From Candidatus Woesearchaeota archaeon CG10_big_fil_rev_8_21_14_0_10_37_12 (GTDB taxonomy: Archaea; Nanobdellota; Nanobdellia; Woesearchaeales; ARS49): 64,000 nt of DNA. Position 1 is the stretch's first letter, and the number at the start of each line of letters is the position of its first letter. The notes beneath the pieces were generated by a model that saw only the letters and a list, made by a program, of their open reading frames with translations, did no database searches and had not been told where the DNA came from. This document shows positions 16,539-24,830 of this stretch, one piece after another. The stretch spans positions 1-64,000 of the forward strand of contig PCYA01000007.1 in assembly GCA_002762795.1 (NCBI GenBank), written 5' to 3'. A program made the position numbers and the translations under genes.

Positions 16539-17195
16539 TTAACGCAATCTGTAAAACACCTCTGCATATTTATGGCCATACAATTTACCAGAAAGCCAAT
16601 CTTTCAAAATGACCTTCCAAAGCAACAACCACATGCCAATCATCCAAACACTAAACTGGCTTTCATGCAATAAAATAGCTTTCATTTTCAAACCAAAAGT
16701 ATCATCAATATTTACAACCATTTTAGGAAGGTCTCGTTTACGAAGCTTCACAACGGACCAAACATCAAAAGAAAACACAGGACAATTAATCTGATTTTTA
16801 CTAATAATACTCTCTACAAAGTTATACACCTCTTTATGATCAGGATGGAAATCATCAAGACCATGCGTAAAAATCATCCTTGGCTTTTCTTTTTTAAGAA
16901 TATCCTTTATTCTTTCTCTCACAGCCTCTTTTTTAAATTCATCCTTAAACTTGCTCTCTTTCAACCCAAGATAAATGGTTTCGGCAAAGCCAAGAAGACC
17001 ATCTGCTTTTTTACACTCCTCCAAACGACACTTCTTAATCACTTCTGCACGCAAATGAGGATGAGAAACAACACCAAAAGAACAAACAATTGTAACTATT
17101 CTTTTGCCCTGCTTTGCATATTTTGCCAAAACACCACCTGCACCAATAATCTGATCATCATTATGCGCAGCAATAACAAGCACTGTTTCTTTCAT
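16539..17195 (-). CDS. PIG-L/LmbE-family N-acetylglucosamine deacetylase
   Basis: 218 residues from the ATG giving MKETVLVIAAHNDD, placed 27 nt after a GTTTAAAAACCC TATA element. Zinc-site motifs: AAHNDDQIIGAGG (AHxDDE-like, with Q in the last position) at residues 8-20 and HGLDDFHPDHKEVY (HPDH) in the middle. The family removes the acetyl group from GlcNAc linked to lipids or other carriers. With the downstream glycosyltransferase it likely belongs to a glycolipid or surface-sugar pathway. Confidence 0.88.
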   Translation of the reverse strand: MKETVLVIAAHNDDQIIGAGGVLAKYAKQGKRIVTIVCSFGVVSHPHLRAEVIKKCRLEECKKADGLLGFAETIYLGLKESKFKDEFKKEAVRERIKDILKKEKPRMIFTHGLDDFHPDHKEVYNFVESIISKNQINCPVFSFDVWSVVKLRKRDLPKMVVNIDDTFGLKMKAILLHESQFSVWMIGMWLLLWKVILKDWLSGKLYGHKYAEVFYRLR

Positions 17196-17230
17196 ACCAA
17201 ACACTGTGAGAAATGGGTTTTTAAACGTTT

Positions 17231-17257
17231 AGTAAGTAGTACACAGTAAGAAGCAAG
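17231..17257. repeat. AGTAARCAGTA-type degenerate repeat
   Basis: AGTAAGTAGTACACAGTAAG plus AAGCAAG between the PIG-L gene promoter and the HNH gene end. Confidence 0.6.
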
Positions 17258-17260
17258 ATG

Positions 17261-17620
17261 TTATAATCCTGCATACACATCCAACTTTGTTTTAGCCTTA
17301 TGACAATCCTTGCAAAGCAATCTTAAATTTTTTTTATTAAACGGATCAATACCTTTTCTTACAGGAATAATGTGATCGACATCAAGATTTGATCTCTTAC
17401 TTCGTTTAAGGCAGATAGAACATTTATACTTGTCACGTTTAAGAATTGCTTTTCTTATAAAATACCAATCATGGTTTTGATTAAATTCCAGCATACAATC
17501 ATCTGAACAATAATGACGCCTACCAACAGAAACAAAAACATCACAATTACGACAAACCCGCTTGCCATTTACAATTTGATTTTCATAATCAGATATTCTT
17601 GGAAAACGTAGAGATATCAC
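17261..17620 (-). CDS. HNH endonuclease-like protein with zinc ribbon
   Basis: About 119 residues if it starts at GTG 17620; a longer TTG-started frame to 17656 overlaps its own TATA element (CTTTAAATAGC), so the short start is preferred. The first half holds a CxxC...C...C zinc ribbon (CRNCDVFVSVGRRHYCSDDC). The second half holds the HNH motif: CSIC, LDVDHIIPVRKG, NLRLLCKDCHKAK. The family nicks or cuts DNA. It sits alone beside an HD hydrolase, with no visible defence or phage context, so its role may be repair, restriction or selfish mobility. Confidence 0.85.
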   Translation of the reverse strand: MISLRFPRISDYENQIVNGKRVCRNCDVFVSVGRRHYCSDDCMLEFNQNHDWYFIRKAILKRDKYKCSICLKRSKRSNLDVDHIIPVRKGIDPFNKKNLRLLCKDCHKAKTKLDVYAGL

Positions 17621-17672
17621 CAAAAGAAAAACTGAACCTTTGCTATTTAAAGTCAATGTATGACTTTATGTA

Positions 17673-18650
17673 TTAATCAAATTCATCATCAAAATAAACT
17701 TTCACAGAAACACCTTTTTTATTAAGTTCTCTTTGCTCTTCTAAATGCTTCTTAAAACCTTGATTAACCTCGCTTAACCGATTCGGAAGTCCATCAATCA
17801 TGAACAATGGATCTGCATAACGAAACTTCTTTGTACACGTAAAATCAGGATCATCAGTTTCTTCAAAACGATATGTTGCTAGCTCCTTCAACACTCCCTG
17901 AACTTGTTCATCATCTGAATCAATTAATTTTTTCAAAAGCACATCATCAGTTACATGCGCATCGCCCATTGAAATCACATCATTATCCAATGCAGTTCTT
18001 ATTGCCTTTGCCAAAAAATGGTAGCATAGCACTTGCTTTGGATTCCCCCAATGCTCATTTTGTAAACGAAGAAATGCGTTTGAGAAACCAAGCGCTGCAC
18101 GCTCTGAACTGAAAACAATTTTACCATCATGCGTTGTTAACGAATCAAAATAAAACTGTGCATTCTCAGGATCAGCCCAATCAACCATTTCTCTTAAGCC
18201 ATAATCAACACGATCAGCACACAACTCAGGCGTTTTTTGCTCTAACAACGAAAACAATTCAATATTGCAAATTTTATCAACATCAAAATCATACTTTTTC
18301 AAAATAACAGGAATTTCTGACTTACGCACAATCTGCTCATGAACCTCATCCTGAAAATTCTCAGTCATATCATTCACAACAAAATCAAACACATGTGAAA
18401 ACGCTGTATGAGAAACATCATGAAGTAAGCCTGCGACTTGTTCTTCAACAGACGCGCCAAGCTTTCTTAACAACAACATTACACCCACAGAATGCTCATA
18501 CCTTGTAAATTTAGGAAAAATTTCGTGTCCTGGAGGAAGCCCGTGCTGCGTAACACCCTTCAACCGTTGCACTGGTTTAGATAAAATTAATTCCTGCAAC
18601 ACTGGCTCAGAAATAACAAATTCCCCATATAATCTATCACCAATTTTCAC
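17673..18650 (-). CDS. HD-domain phosphohydrolase (SAMHD1/dGTPase-like)
   Basis: 325 residues. Metal-binding HD motifs: FTRYEHSVGVMLLLRKLGA (first His), VAGLLHDVSHTAFSHVFDF (HD pair and following His) and ELCADRVDYGLREMVDWADP (distal Asp). This pattern matches the HD family that includes dNTP triphosphohydrolases. It may control dNTP pools; the exact substrate is not determinable. It is co-directional with the HNH gene 52 bp downstream. Confidence 0.88.
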   Translation of the reverse strand: MKIGDRLYGEFVISEPVLQELILSKPVQRLKGVTQHGLPPGHEIFPKFTRYEHSVGVMLLLRKLGASVEEQVAGLLHDVSHTAFSHVFDFVVNDMTENFQDEVHEQIVRKSEIPVILKKYDFDVDKICNIELFSLLEQKTPELCADRVDYGLREMVDWADPENAQFYFDSLTTHDGKIVFSSERAALGFSNAFLRLQNEHWGNPKQVLCYHFLAKAIRTALDNDVISMGDAHVTDDVLLKKLIDSDDEQVQGVLKELATYRFEETDDPDFTCTKKFRYADPLFMIDGLPNRLSEVNQGFKKHLEEQRELNKKGVSVKVYFDDEFD

Positions 18651-18714
18651 AAAGAAATAAGAGTAGTTTATGTTAATAAAAATATGGGAATTGAAGGAGA
18701 TATGTTGGGATTAT

Positions 18715-18787
18715 TACGTGCACCGGCCGGTAGTTGAAAACAAGTTTTCATACCGTCCTTTGCACTCACTCACTTCGTTCGTAAAAG
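18715..18787. other. Nested hairpins next to tRNA-Gly
   Basis: CGGTA/TACCG encloses TTGAAAAC-AA-GTTTTCA, followed by GCACT...AGTGC. The 5' part (CCGGCCGG) resembles the T-arm end of the adjacent tRNA-Gly (TCGGCCGGG), a weak parallel to the fragments beside tRNA-Ser. Confidence 0.45.
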
Positions 18788-18859
18788 TGCGTCGGCCGGG
18801 ATTCGAACCCGGACACGCGGCTTGGAAGGCCGCAGTCATAGCCATTAGACCACCGACGC
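18788..18859 (-). tRNA. tRNA-Gly (UCC)
   Basis: Acceptor GCGTCGG/CCGACGC with discriminator A; anticodon arm GCGGC-CTTCCAA-GCCGC gives UCC; T arm CCGGG-TTCGAAT-CCCGG. No intron and no encoded CCA. A TTTTTAAATGG-like TATA element is about 25-30 nt upstream. Confidence 0.95.
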
Positions 18860-18901
18860 AATAAAACAAAAAAGCACAAATAACCATTTAAAAACATATC
18901 G

Positions 18902-19948
18902 TTATAAATTAAGCTCTTCTCGCAAATTCTTCAAAAACTGATCAAAATCGTCACTCTTAATAGCTGCACCGCACGCCTGTTCATGACCACCACCGTAACC
19001 CTGAATACCCACAAGTGCCTTTTGTAAAGCTTGAGATAACTGAACGCCTGCAGGAGCTCGCAACGAACAACGCATCTCACCAGCAACATGCCGCCCAAAA
19101 ACAATCACTTTATCCTTTAACTTATACAACAACTCGTTAGAAACATCCTTTGTCAAACTCAAACGATCATCCTGATAAATGTGCACATACAACTTATCAT
19201 CTGTTGCTTCTTTTAACGCCTCAGATAACAATGCCTCATATTGAGTATTGATTGCCAGATAGCGTTTCCAAAGAAGCCTGCCTTTTGCTGTTTTCTGCTC
19301 AAGAATATCATATGGATCATCAATACGCGTTAACACTTTAATAGATTCCAAAACATCCTTCATTGAACCTTTCAAATTAAACGAAAAAACCTTTACAAGC
19401 GTACCAACATCAGAATTAAACAAAGCATCCTCTACTTTCTTACACCTTTTCGGAAGCAACTCAGGATACTTTTTTTGAAATTCCTTTGCGAAATCCGGAA
19501 GATACCAATCCCCAATAGTACCAACTGTTGCAAGCCACAAATCTTCAGGTCTTTCATCAGCAGTAACTTGCCAAATCAACGCAGGAGTAGGAACATTAAC
19601 TCCTCTTTTTTGCGGATTAAGATACAAAACATTATCACGCTCCAACAAAGTATGATGATCTACCCAAACAATAGGAACTTTAACTGCATCAATAAACTCC
19701 TGCTCAACCATTGCAACATCAAGAACAAACACTTTATCTGCACCATACTCCTCAACCTTTCTTGCATAAGGTTCTTTCTTAATATTAGGATATGCCTTAA
19801 TAGGCAAACCCCTTCCTTCCTTCACAAAACGGTAACACAACAAAAAACTAGCCAAACCATCAGGATCATCATGAAAGAAAAACAACGGCCTTTTGCAAGA
19901 AAGCAACTCTTCTTTTAACTTTTCCACTTCCTGTGGTGTTAACATCAT
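18902..19948 (-). CDS. DHH-family phosphoesterase (RecJ-like, DHHA1)
   Basis: 348 residues. DHH motifs: FFFHDDPDGLASFL (motif I), VFVLDVAM (II), VDHHTLL (III, the DHH triad). The C-terminal DHHA1 domain carries GYGGGHEQACGAAIK. In archaea such proteins include the GINS-associated nuclease and nanoRNase-like enzymes; the compact DHH-DHHA1 layout without OB fold does not separate them. The start overlaps the stop of the upstream HtrA-like gene, so they form an operon. Confidence 0.9.
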   Translation of the reverse strand: MMLTPQEVEKLKEELLSCKRPLFFFHDDPDGLASFLLCYRFVKEGRGLPIKAYPNIKKEPYARKVEEYGADKVFVLDVAMVEQEFIDAVKVPIVWVDHHTLLERDNVLYLNPQKRGVNVPTPALIWQVTADERPEDLWLATVGTIGDWYLPDFAKEFQKKYPELLPKRCKKVEDALFNSDVGTLVKVFSFNLKGSMKDVLESIKVLTRIDDPYDILEQKTAKGRLLWKRYLAINTQYEALLSEALKEATDDKLYVHIYQDDRLSLTKDVSNELLYKLKDKVIVFGRHVAGEMRCSLRAPAGVQLSQALQKALVGIQGYGGGHEQACGAAIKSDDFDQFLKNLREELNL

Positions 19949-20880
19949 CCACCATCCTGCGCAATAAAATCATCAACAATATCTCTCACATCATTACTTG
20001 TAATTGCAAAATTAAGACCCTCATAACCCTGCAATTTGAAATTATTAATACCAATAATTTTGCCTTTCGCATCAACAAGCGGACCACCTGAATTACCAGG
20101 ATTAAGCGCCACATCAGTTTGAAAATACTCATTATTATTCATATCACGTTTTGCAGAAATAATACCCTCATTAACACTAAACTCCAAACCAGCAGGGCTG
20201 CCCAATGCTATCACTCTTTGACCAACATCAATATTATCACTATCACCAAACTTCAACCTTGGAAAATTACCATCAACTTTCAAAACAGCAATATCTTTCG
20301 CAGCATTAAAACCAACAATACGCACAGCAAGCTGCTGGCCATCAAACGTTTTAACCGCACCAGCAGACGCATCCTTAATCACATGATGATTTGTAACAAT
20401 ATACCCATCACCTGTTACAAAAACACCAGAACCAACAGACTTATCAGTTCTAACACTCACAACAGACTTAATAACATCCTGAATAAGACCAGAGAAATCA
20501 CCTGATCTCAAATTAACCTGCAACTGCTGCTCTAATTCTGAAATTTTATCTTCATTTGTTTGCTTCACTGTGGCCAGTTCACCAGATAAAGACTGCACAC
20601 TTTGCTGCGCTCGTGTTTCAACTTGGTCAATATTCTGCTTCAAAGATTCTTTTGTTTCAGTAATAGCTGTCTGCGTTTCAGTTTTTGTTGCATCAAGCTC
20701 TTCTTTTAACTGCTTCAATGTTTCTGCTTGTGCATTATTCTCTTCCTGCAAAACATCAATAACAGCAGCAGTCTGAATTCTAGTTTTCGTTAATTCATGC
20801 TGCTGCCAGCCACCAAGGCCAACTAACAAAATCAAGGTTACAAAGACTGACCACATAAATGCATGACGGGGGTGCTCCAT
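19945..20880 (-). CDS. HtrA/Deg-like trypsin-fold serine protease, membrane anchored
   Basis: 311 residues. A transmembrane anchor (FMWSVFVTLILLVGLGGW, about residues 8-25), a coiled coil (about 30-125), then the protease: His in IVTNHHVIKDA, Asp in NAAKDIAVLKV, Ser in ALNPGNSGGPLVDAKG. The PDZ domains of bacterial DegP/DegS are absent. The domain would face outside and degrade or sense misfolded envelope proteins. TATA TTTTTAAACC lies about 25 nt before the ATG, consistent with leaderless expression. It overlaps the downstream DHH gene. Confidence 0.92.
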   Translation of the reverse strand: MEHPRHAFMWSVFVTLILLVGLGGWQQHELTKTRIQTAAVIDVLQEENNAQAETLKQLKEELDATKTETQTAITETKESLKQNIDQVETRAQQSVQSLSGELATVKQTNEDKISELEQQLQVNLRSGDFSGLIQDVIKSVVSVRTDKSVGSGVFVTGDGYIVTNHHVIKDASAGAVKTFDGQQLAVRIVGFNAAKDIAVLKVDGNFPRLKFGDSDNIDVGQRVIALGSPAGLEFSVNEGIISAKRDMNNNEYFQTDVALNPGNSGGPLVDAKGKIIGINNFKLQGYEGLNFAITSNDVRDIVDDFIAQDGG

Positions 20881-20954
20881 ACCAGAAAATGGATAAAAAA
20901 GGTTTAAAAAGCTTACGTCACAAAGTATATAAATACCAAAAAGTGCCTTTTTTC

Positions 20955-21101
20955 ATGGTCGTCTGCACTGAATGTCACGTTTACAAAACACTCAAAGAAA
21001 AATGCTGGTATTACTGGGAAGGCAAAAAGAAATGCAGCCAATTCAAACAAACAGCAGCCGCAGAACCAGAATATAAAGAAAGTTTAATTCAAATTCGCTA
21101 G
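20955..21101 (+). CDS. Small Cys-containing protein (possible zinc finger)
   Basis: 48 residues from ATG 20955 (MVVCTECHVYKTL...), placed about 27 nt after the strong TATA element AAGTATATAAATACC. An in-frame upstream ATG at 20889 would give 70 residues but lies before that TATA box. CxxC (CTEC) and two later Cys (EKCWYYW, KKCSQF) could form a zinc site. No known function. It ends inside the 3' end of the convergent ThiI gene (18-bp overlap). Confidence 0.6.
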   Translation: MVVCTECHVYKTLKEKCWYYWEGKKKCSQFKQTAAAEPEYKESLIQIR

Positions 21102-21716
21102 TTTTGCATTAGATAATCCAAGATTGACTACTTTTTGAACGTCTAACTTTTCTTCTACTTTTGCCAACTGTCCAGGAGAAGCTCTTAATTCAGGATGTTC
21201 AGCAACAAGAAAAGAACAACAGTCTTCGTACGGCAAAATAGAAATATCATACGTGCCAATCTGCTTCGCAACTTTTATTATATCAACTTTATCAAAACCG
21301 AGCAAAGGAGTTAAAATAGTTGTCTTAATTGAAGCATAAACTGCATTCAAATTCTGCAACGTCTGCGAAGCAACCTGACCAAGATTATCACCAGTTAAAA
21401 TGTGCTTTGCAGACTCTTTTTTTAAAATTTGTTCGGCAATACGCAACATCATACGCCTGTAAATAAGCATACGAACAGTTGCAGGAACATTCTTTATTAT
21501 TTCCAACTGAATATCTTTAAACGGCACAATAACTAATTTAACAGTTCCATAATTTTTTAATTGCTTTACCAGCTTGACTACTTTTTTTTCAATACCAGAA
21601 CCAACAGTTGTATGATGCACAAAATGCACACAAATCACTTCATGCCCTAACTTAAGAAATTTATACACTGCAACAGGACTATCAATACCGCCGCTCAATA
21701 AAGCTACTAGTTTCAT
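21084..21716 (-). CDS. thiI: ThiI-type PP-loop domain protein (tRNA 4-thiouridine synthesis)
   Basis: 210 residues, only the catalytic half of ThiI. PP-loop LLSGGIDSPVAVYKFL at residues 5-20, HVVH-like EVICVHFVHHTT, LTGDNLGQVASQTLQN and the Cys motif YEDCCSFLV, which corresponds to the conserved Cys region of the adenylase domain. The N-terminal ferredoxin-like and THUMP domains that bind tRNA in full-length ThiI (about 390-480 residues) are missing and not encoded adjacent. It probably adenylates U8 for sulfur transfer with tRNA binding supplied in trans. Confidence 0.85.
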   Translation of the reverse strand: MKLVALLSGGIDSPVAVYKFLKLGHEVICVHFVHHTTVGSGIEKKVVKLVKQLKNYGTVKLVIVPFKDIQLEIIKNVPATVRMLIYRRMMLRIAEQILKKESAKHILTGDNLGQVASQTLQNLNAVYASIKTTILTPLLGFDKVDIIKVAKQIGTYDISILPYEDCCSFLVAEHPELRASPGQLAKVEEKLDVQKVVNLGLSNAKLANLN

Positions 21717-21756
21717 ATAATTATTACAAAAGCAAGATGTTTTAAGGGTTTCTATC

Positions 21757-21828
21757 AGTAAGCAGTAGACAGCATGCAGTAAAGAGAATCGCCGATTTGC
21801 TTACTATTTGCTGCTGACTCTTTATTCA
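21757..21828. repeat. AGTAARCAGTA-type repeat in inverted arrangement
   Basis: CAGTAAGCAGTAGACAGCAT then GCAGTAAAGAG, followed about 15 nt later by the opposite orientation (GCTTACTATTTGCTGCTGAC, TCTTTATT). The two halves could pair. It lies between divergent thiI and the epimerase gene. Confidence 0.7.
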
Positions 21829-21863
21829 CAACGCTTTTAAACAATTCTTTTAGCAGAACAAAC

Positions 21864-22799
21864 ATGAAAATATTAGTAACAGGAGGAGCAGGATTCATTG
21901 GCAGCCATATTGTGGATGCACTTGTTCAAGAAAGTCATACAATCATTGTTTATGATAATCTGAGCGCGGGAAAAAAAGAAAATATTGCGCACCACAAAAA
22001 CAACATAAACCTAGTTGAAGCAGACATAACAGACTTTCAAACACTCAATGAATCTTGTCAAAATGTAGATGTAATACTTCACTTAGCAGCATCAAACTCA
22101 GTGCCAAGATCACTTAAAGAACCAGAAAAATTCTTCCACAACAACATATTAGGAACGTATAACGTCCTTGAAGCAGCAAGACAAAATAACGTAAAACGAG
22201 TAATTTTCTCGTCATCAAGTTCAGTATACGGAACAAATCAAGAACTACCATTAAAGGAAGAAAAAACAGGAATGCGATTAAGTCCTTATGCAATCAGCAA
22301 ATTTACGGGAGAAGATCTCTGCAAATTTTTCTGGAAAACATATGGCATGGAGACAGTCATACTTCGTTATTTTAACGTATTCGGAGCAAGACAAAATAAA
22401 GACTCCCAGTACGCAGCAGTCATACCAAAATTCATAACACTAATGCTCGCAGGAAAAGAACCAACAATATTTGGAGATGGAGAGCAAAAAAGAGATTTTA
22501 CACACGTGTCGAATGTTGTGTACGGAAACATATTGGCATTAACTGCAGAAAATATTGCAGGAGAAACAATCAACATAGCAAACAGCTCAAGCACAAGCGT
22601 CAACCAACTAATACAACACATCAACAAAATAATCGGCAAAAATATACAACCAATATACACACCTCCACGAAAAGGAGATATCAAAGACTCCCTTGCAGAC
22701 ACAACAAAAGCAAAACAACTTCTAGGATTCAAACCAGTAACATTAATTGAAAACGGATTAGAAGAAACAATCGGATGGTTTAGAAAAAATAAACAGTAA
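21864..22799 (+). CDS. NAD-dependent nucleotide-sugar epimerase/dehydratase
   Basis: 311 residues, extended short-chain dehydrogenase. NAD-binding GGAGFIGSHI (residues 7-16), catalytic SSSSVYG then YAISK (Tyr-x-x-x-Lys), and YFNVFGARQ. GalE/WbpP-like UDP-glucose or UDP-GlcNAc 4-epimerase is the nearest functional group, but substrate cannot be fixed by eye. It probably feeds the glycosyltransferases encoded elsewhere in this region. Confidence 0.9.
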   Translation: MKILVTGGAGFIGSHIVDALVQESHTIIVYDNLSAGKKENIAHHKNNINLVEADITDFQTLNESCQNVDVILHLAASNSVPRSLKEPEKFFHNNILGTYNVLEAARQNNVKRVIFSSSSSVYGTNQELPLKEEKTGMRLSPYAISKFTGEDLCKFFWKTYGMETVILRYFNVFGARQNKDSQYAAVIPKFITLMLAGKEPTIFGDGEQKRDFTHVSNVVYGNILALTAENIAGETINIANSSSTSVNQLIQHINKIIGKNIQPIYTPPRKGDIKDSLADTTKAKQLLGFKPVTLIENGLEETIGWFRKNKQ

Positions 22800-22819
22800 A
22801 AAGTTTGCAGTAAGAGTAC
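22794..22819. repeat. AGTAARCAGTA-type degenerate repeat
   Basis: CAGTAAAAAGTTTGCAGTAA plus GAGTA begins within the epimerase stop region. Confidence 0.55.
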
Positions 22820-22893
22820 ACTCCACAGCAAATTCTTGAACATGACTACTTTGCTAACAGAATAAATTTAAACCTAAAGAAAAAACAAAAAAT

Positions 22894-24120
22894 ATGCAGA
22901 TAAAATCTGTTTCATACAAAGAGAAAGAAAAAATATTGAGCCATGCCTTATTACAAGCCAAATCACTAACAACAAAAGAATCCTTTACTGGAACCAGCCC
23001 AGCACCATTTGTCGGCAGATTTGGGTACCCCAACGTAAACGTTGGCATACTAGCACCGACAGAACACGATGAAAACGCCTGGCAGTATGATGCACCAAAC
23101 AAATGGGCAGAGGAAAACTTAGGCATCAGAGAAATAGTAGAATATCGCGTACGTATGGTTAACAACAGATTTGTCAGCAACATAAAACAAACAGACAAAC
23201 TCGTAGAAATTGCACAAGATGTAGCAATGAGCAAAAAAGCAATAGATGTAGATGTTGAGCTGGACAAAAAACCAGGACTGCGAATAAGCACAGACCAATG
23301 GGTTGCGCCTATGGGACCACAAGCCAAGCTCAAGAAACTCGCACTCAGCAGCAATCCAAAAATTCCAAGCAAAGTACAAAAATGCTATGATGATACTGAT
23401 TTGCTCGCTGCTGATGCGTTGAAATATTTGTACAAAAAAGAAATAGACGAAAATGCGCTAATGCGAATGTTAAGCGTAGGCAGTTTTGGCAAAGCAAAAA
23501 ACAGAAAACTTGTACCAACAAGATGGAGCATCACAGCAACAGACGACATTATCAGCAAAGACTTGTTAATGCAAATAAAAGATTGCCCCATAGGAGACTA
23601 CGCTGTGTATTTTGGAAGCTATCTTGGCAATTACTATCTTCTACTTTGTTTTCCAGAAATCTGGAGCTACGAACTCTTTGAGATGTATTGTGAGACTGGA
23701 AAAAATGCGTGGAAAAATGGCGAAATTGCAAATGCACTTCATAATCGACAGACCTTAGAATACAGCACAGATTATGAGGATTTTAATGGGAGAAAAACGT
23801 ATGCGGAGACTTGCGCAGGAGGATATTACACTGTGCGATTAGCAATAGCAGAACACTTTAAAAAAATCAAAAGACAACACAGCGTATTAGCATTACGCTT
23901 TATAACAGATGAGTATGTATTGCCACTCGGGGTATGGGTAACAAGAGAAGCAACACGAAAAGCACTAATTAACCACCCCATCACATTCGGGAGCAAAGAA
24001 CTTATGTTATCATATGCAAAACAACTTGCAAAAAAGAAATTTGGCGTAAACATTCAACAAATATTAAAACAAAGCAAATTGTTAAAAGAAAAACAGAAAA
24101 GTTTGCACGCGTTTGGTTAA
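22894..24120 (+). CDS. Archaeal Nre-family protein (DNA repair associated)
   Basis: 408 residues. The N-terminal part has the family hallmark APFVGRFGYPNVNVGILAP, the middle TDQWVAPMGPQAKLKKL, and the C-terminal part holds ALRFITDEYVLPLGVWVTRE. These match the two Nre domains (formerly DUF650 and DUF651). Haloarchaeal and Sulfolobus relatives act in DNA repair, some through a C-terminal PCNA-binding motif. I see no clear PIP box at this C-terminus. A TATA-like ATAAATTTAAACC is about 25-30 nt upstream. Confidence 0.9.
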   Translation: MQIKSVSYKEKEKILSHALLQAKSLTTKESFTGTSPAPFVGRFGYPNVNVGILAPTEHDENAWQYDAPNKWAEENLGIREIVEYRVRMVNNRFVSNIKQTDKLVEIAQDVAMSKKAIDVDVELDKKPGLRISTDQWVAPMGPQAKLKKLALSSNPKIPSKVQKCYDDTDLLAADALKYLYKKEIDENALMRMLSVGSFGKAKNRKLVPTRWSITATDDIISKDLLMQIKDCPIGDYAVYFGSYLGNYYLLLCFPEIWSYELFEMYCETGKNAWKNGEIANALHNRQTLEYSTDYEDFNGRKTYAETCAGGYYTVRLAIAEHFKKIKRQHSVLALRFITDEYVLPLGVWVTREATRKALINHPITFGSKELMLSYAKQLAKKKFGVNIQQILKQSKLLKEKQKSLHAFG

Positions 24121-24164
24121 TCTTATACTAACATATTTAAACTACAAACTCATTCAGCACAACA

Positions 24165-24830
24165 ATGTCAATAAAACACATTCTCACAGACATACAAGAC
24201 GCAGTTAAAATTCTTGAACAACCAGAAAGCAAAGGCGGATTGTTGCAATTCAAAAAACAAAAACAAGAAGGAGCCAAAAGACTATTCCGAGGAAGCATAC
24301 AACGATTATTAACTGTAACAAAAAACAATGCTCAAGCACACTCACTTGCACAACAACTTTCTGAATCAAACATTTCCCAAGCTTATACTTATCTTGACCA
24401 GCTAGCAGAACTAGCTGCGCGGGAAAAAGAGGTGACATTGCTGGCACTTCCAAAAGGAGTGCCGGTTTCTATTCGCGAAGAAATCCAAGCAGACATAAAA
24501 GAAATACAACAATGCATGACTGCAAAATGCTACAGAAGCGTCGTAATACTATGCGGCAGACTCATGGAAGCAGCACTTCATAGCAAATATTATCATGCGA
24601 CAGGCATTGATTTATTAGAAAAAGCACCAGGAACAGGACTTGGAAACTTAATCGCAAAACTATCAGAAAAAGGTGTTAAGCTTGATCCTGGATTGACAAA
24701 TCAAATCCATTTGATAAATCAAGTACGCATATTCAGCGTGCACAAAAAACAAGACCTCTTTATGCCAAGCAAAAACCAAGCAGAAGCAATTGTTTTGTAC
24801 ACAATGGATGTACTTGCAAAACTGTTTTAA
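24165..24830 (+). CDS. Helical protein with HEPN/DUF4145-like C-terminal domain
   Basis: 221 residues, almost all helical. From about residue 105 the sequence (EIQQCMTAKCYRSVVILCGR, then LMEAALHSKYY) resembles the DUF4145/HEPN core, and NQVRIFSVHKK provides an R-x4-H motif of the type that forms the HEPN ribonuclease site. The N-terminal 100 residues form another helical bundle. It lacks an adjacent MNT nucleotidyltransferase. TATA CATATTTAAACT is 25-30 nt upstream. A structural, non-nuclease role is equally possible. Confidence 0.6.
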   Translation: MSIKHILTDIQDAVKILEQPESKGGLLQFKKQKQEGAKRLFRGSIQRLLTVTKNNAQAHSLAQQLSESNISQAYTYLDQLAELAAREKEVTLLALPKGVPVSIREEIQADIKEIQQCMTAKCYRSVVILCGRLMEAALHSKYYHATGIDLLEKAPGTGLGNLIAKLSEKGVKLDPGLTNQIHLINQVRIFSVHKKQDLFMPSKNQAEAIVLYTMDVLAKLF

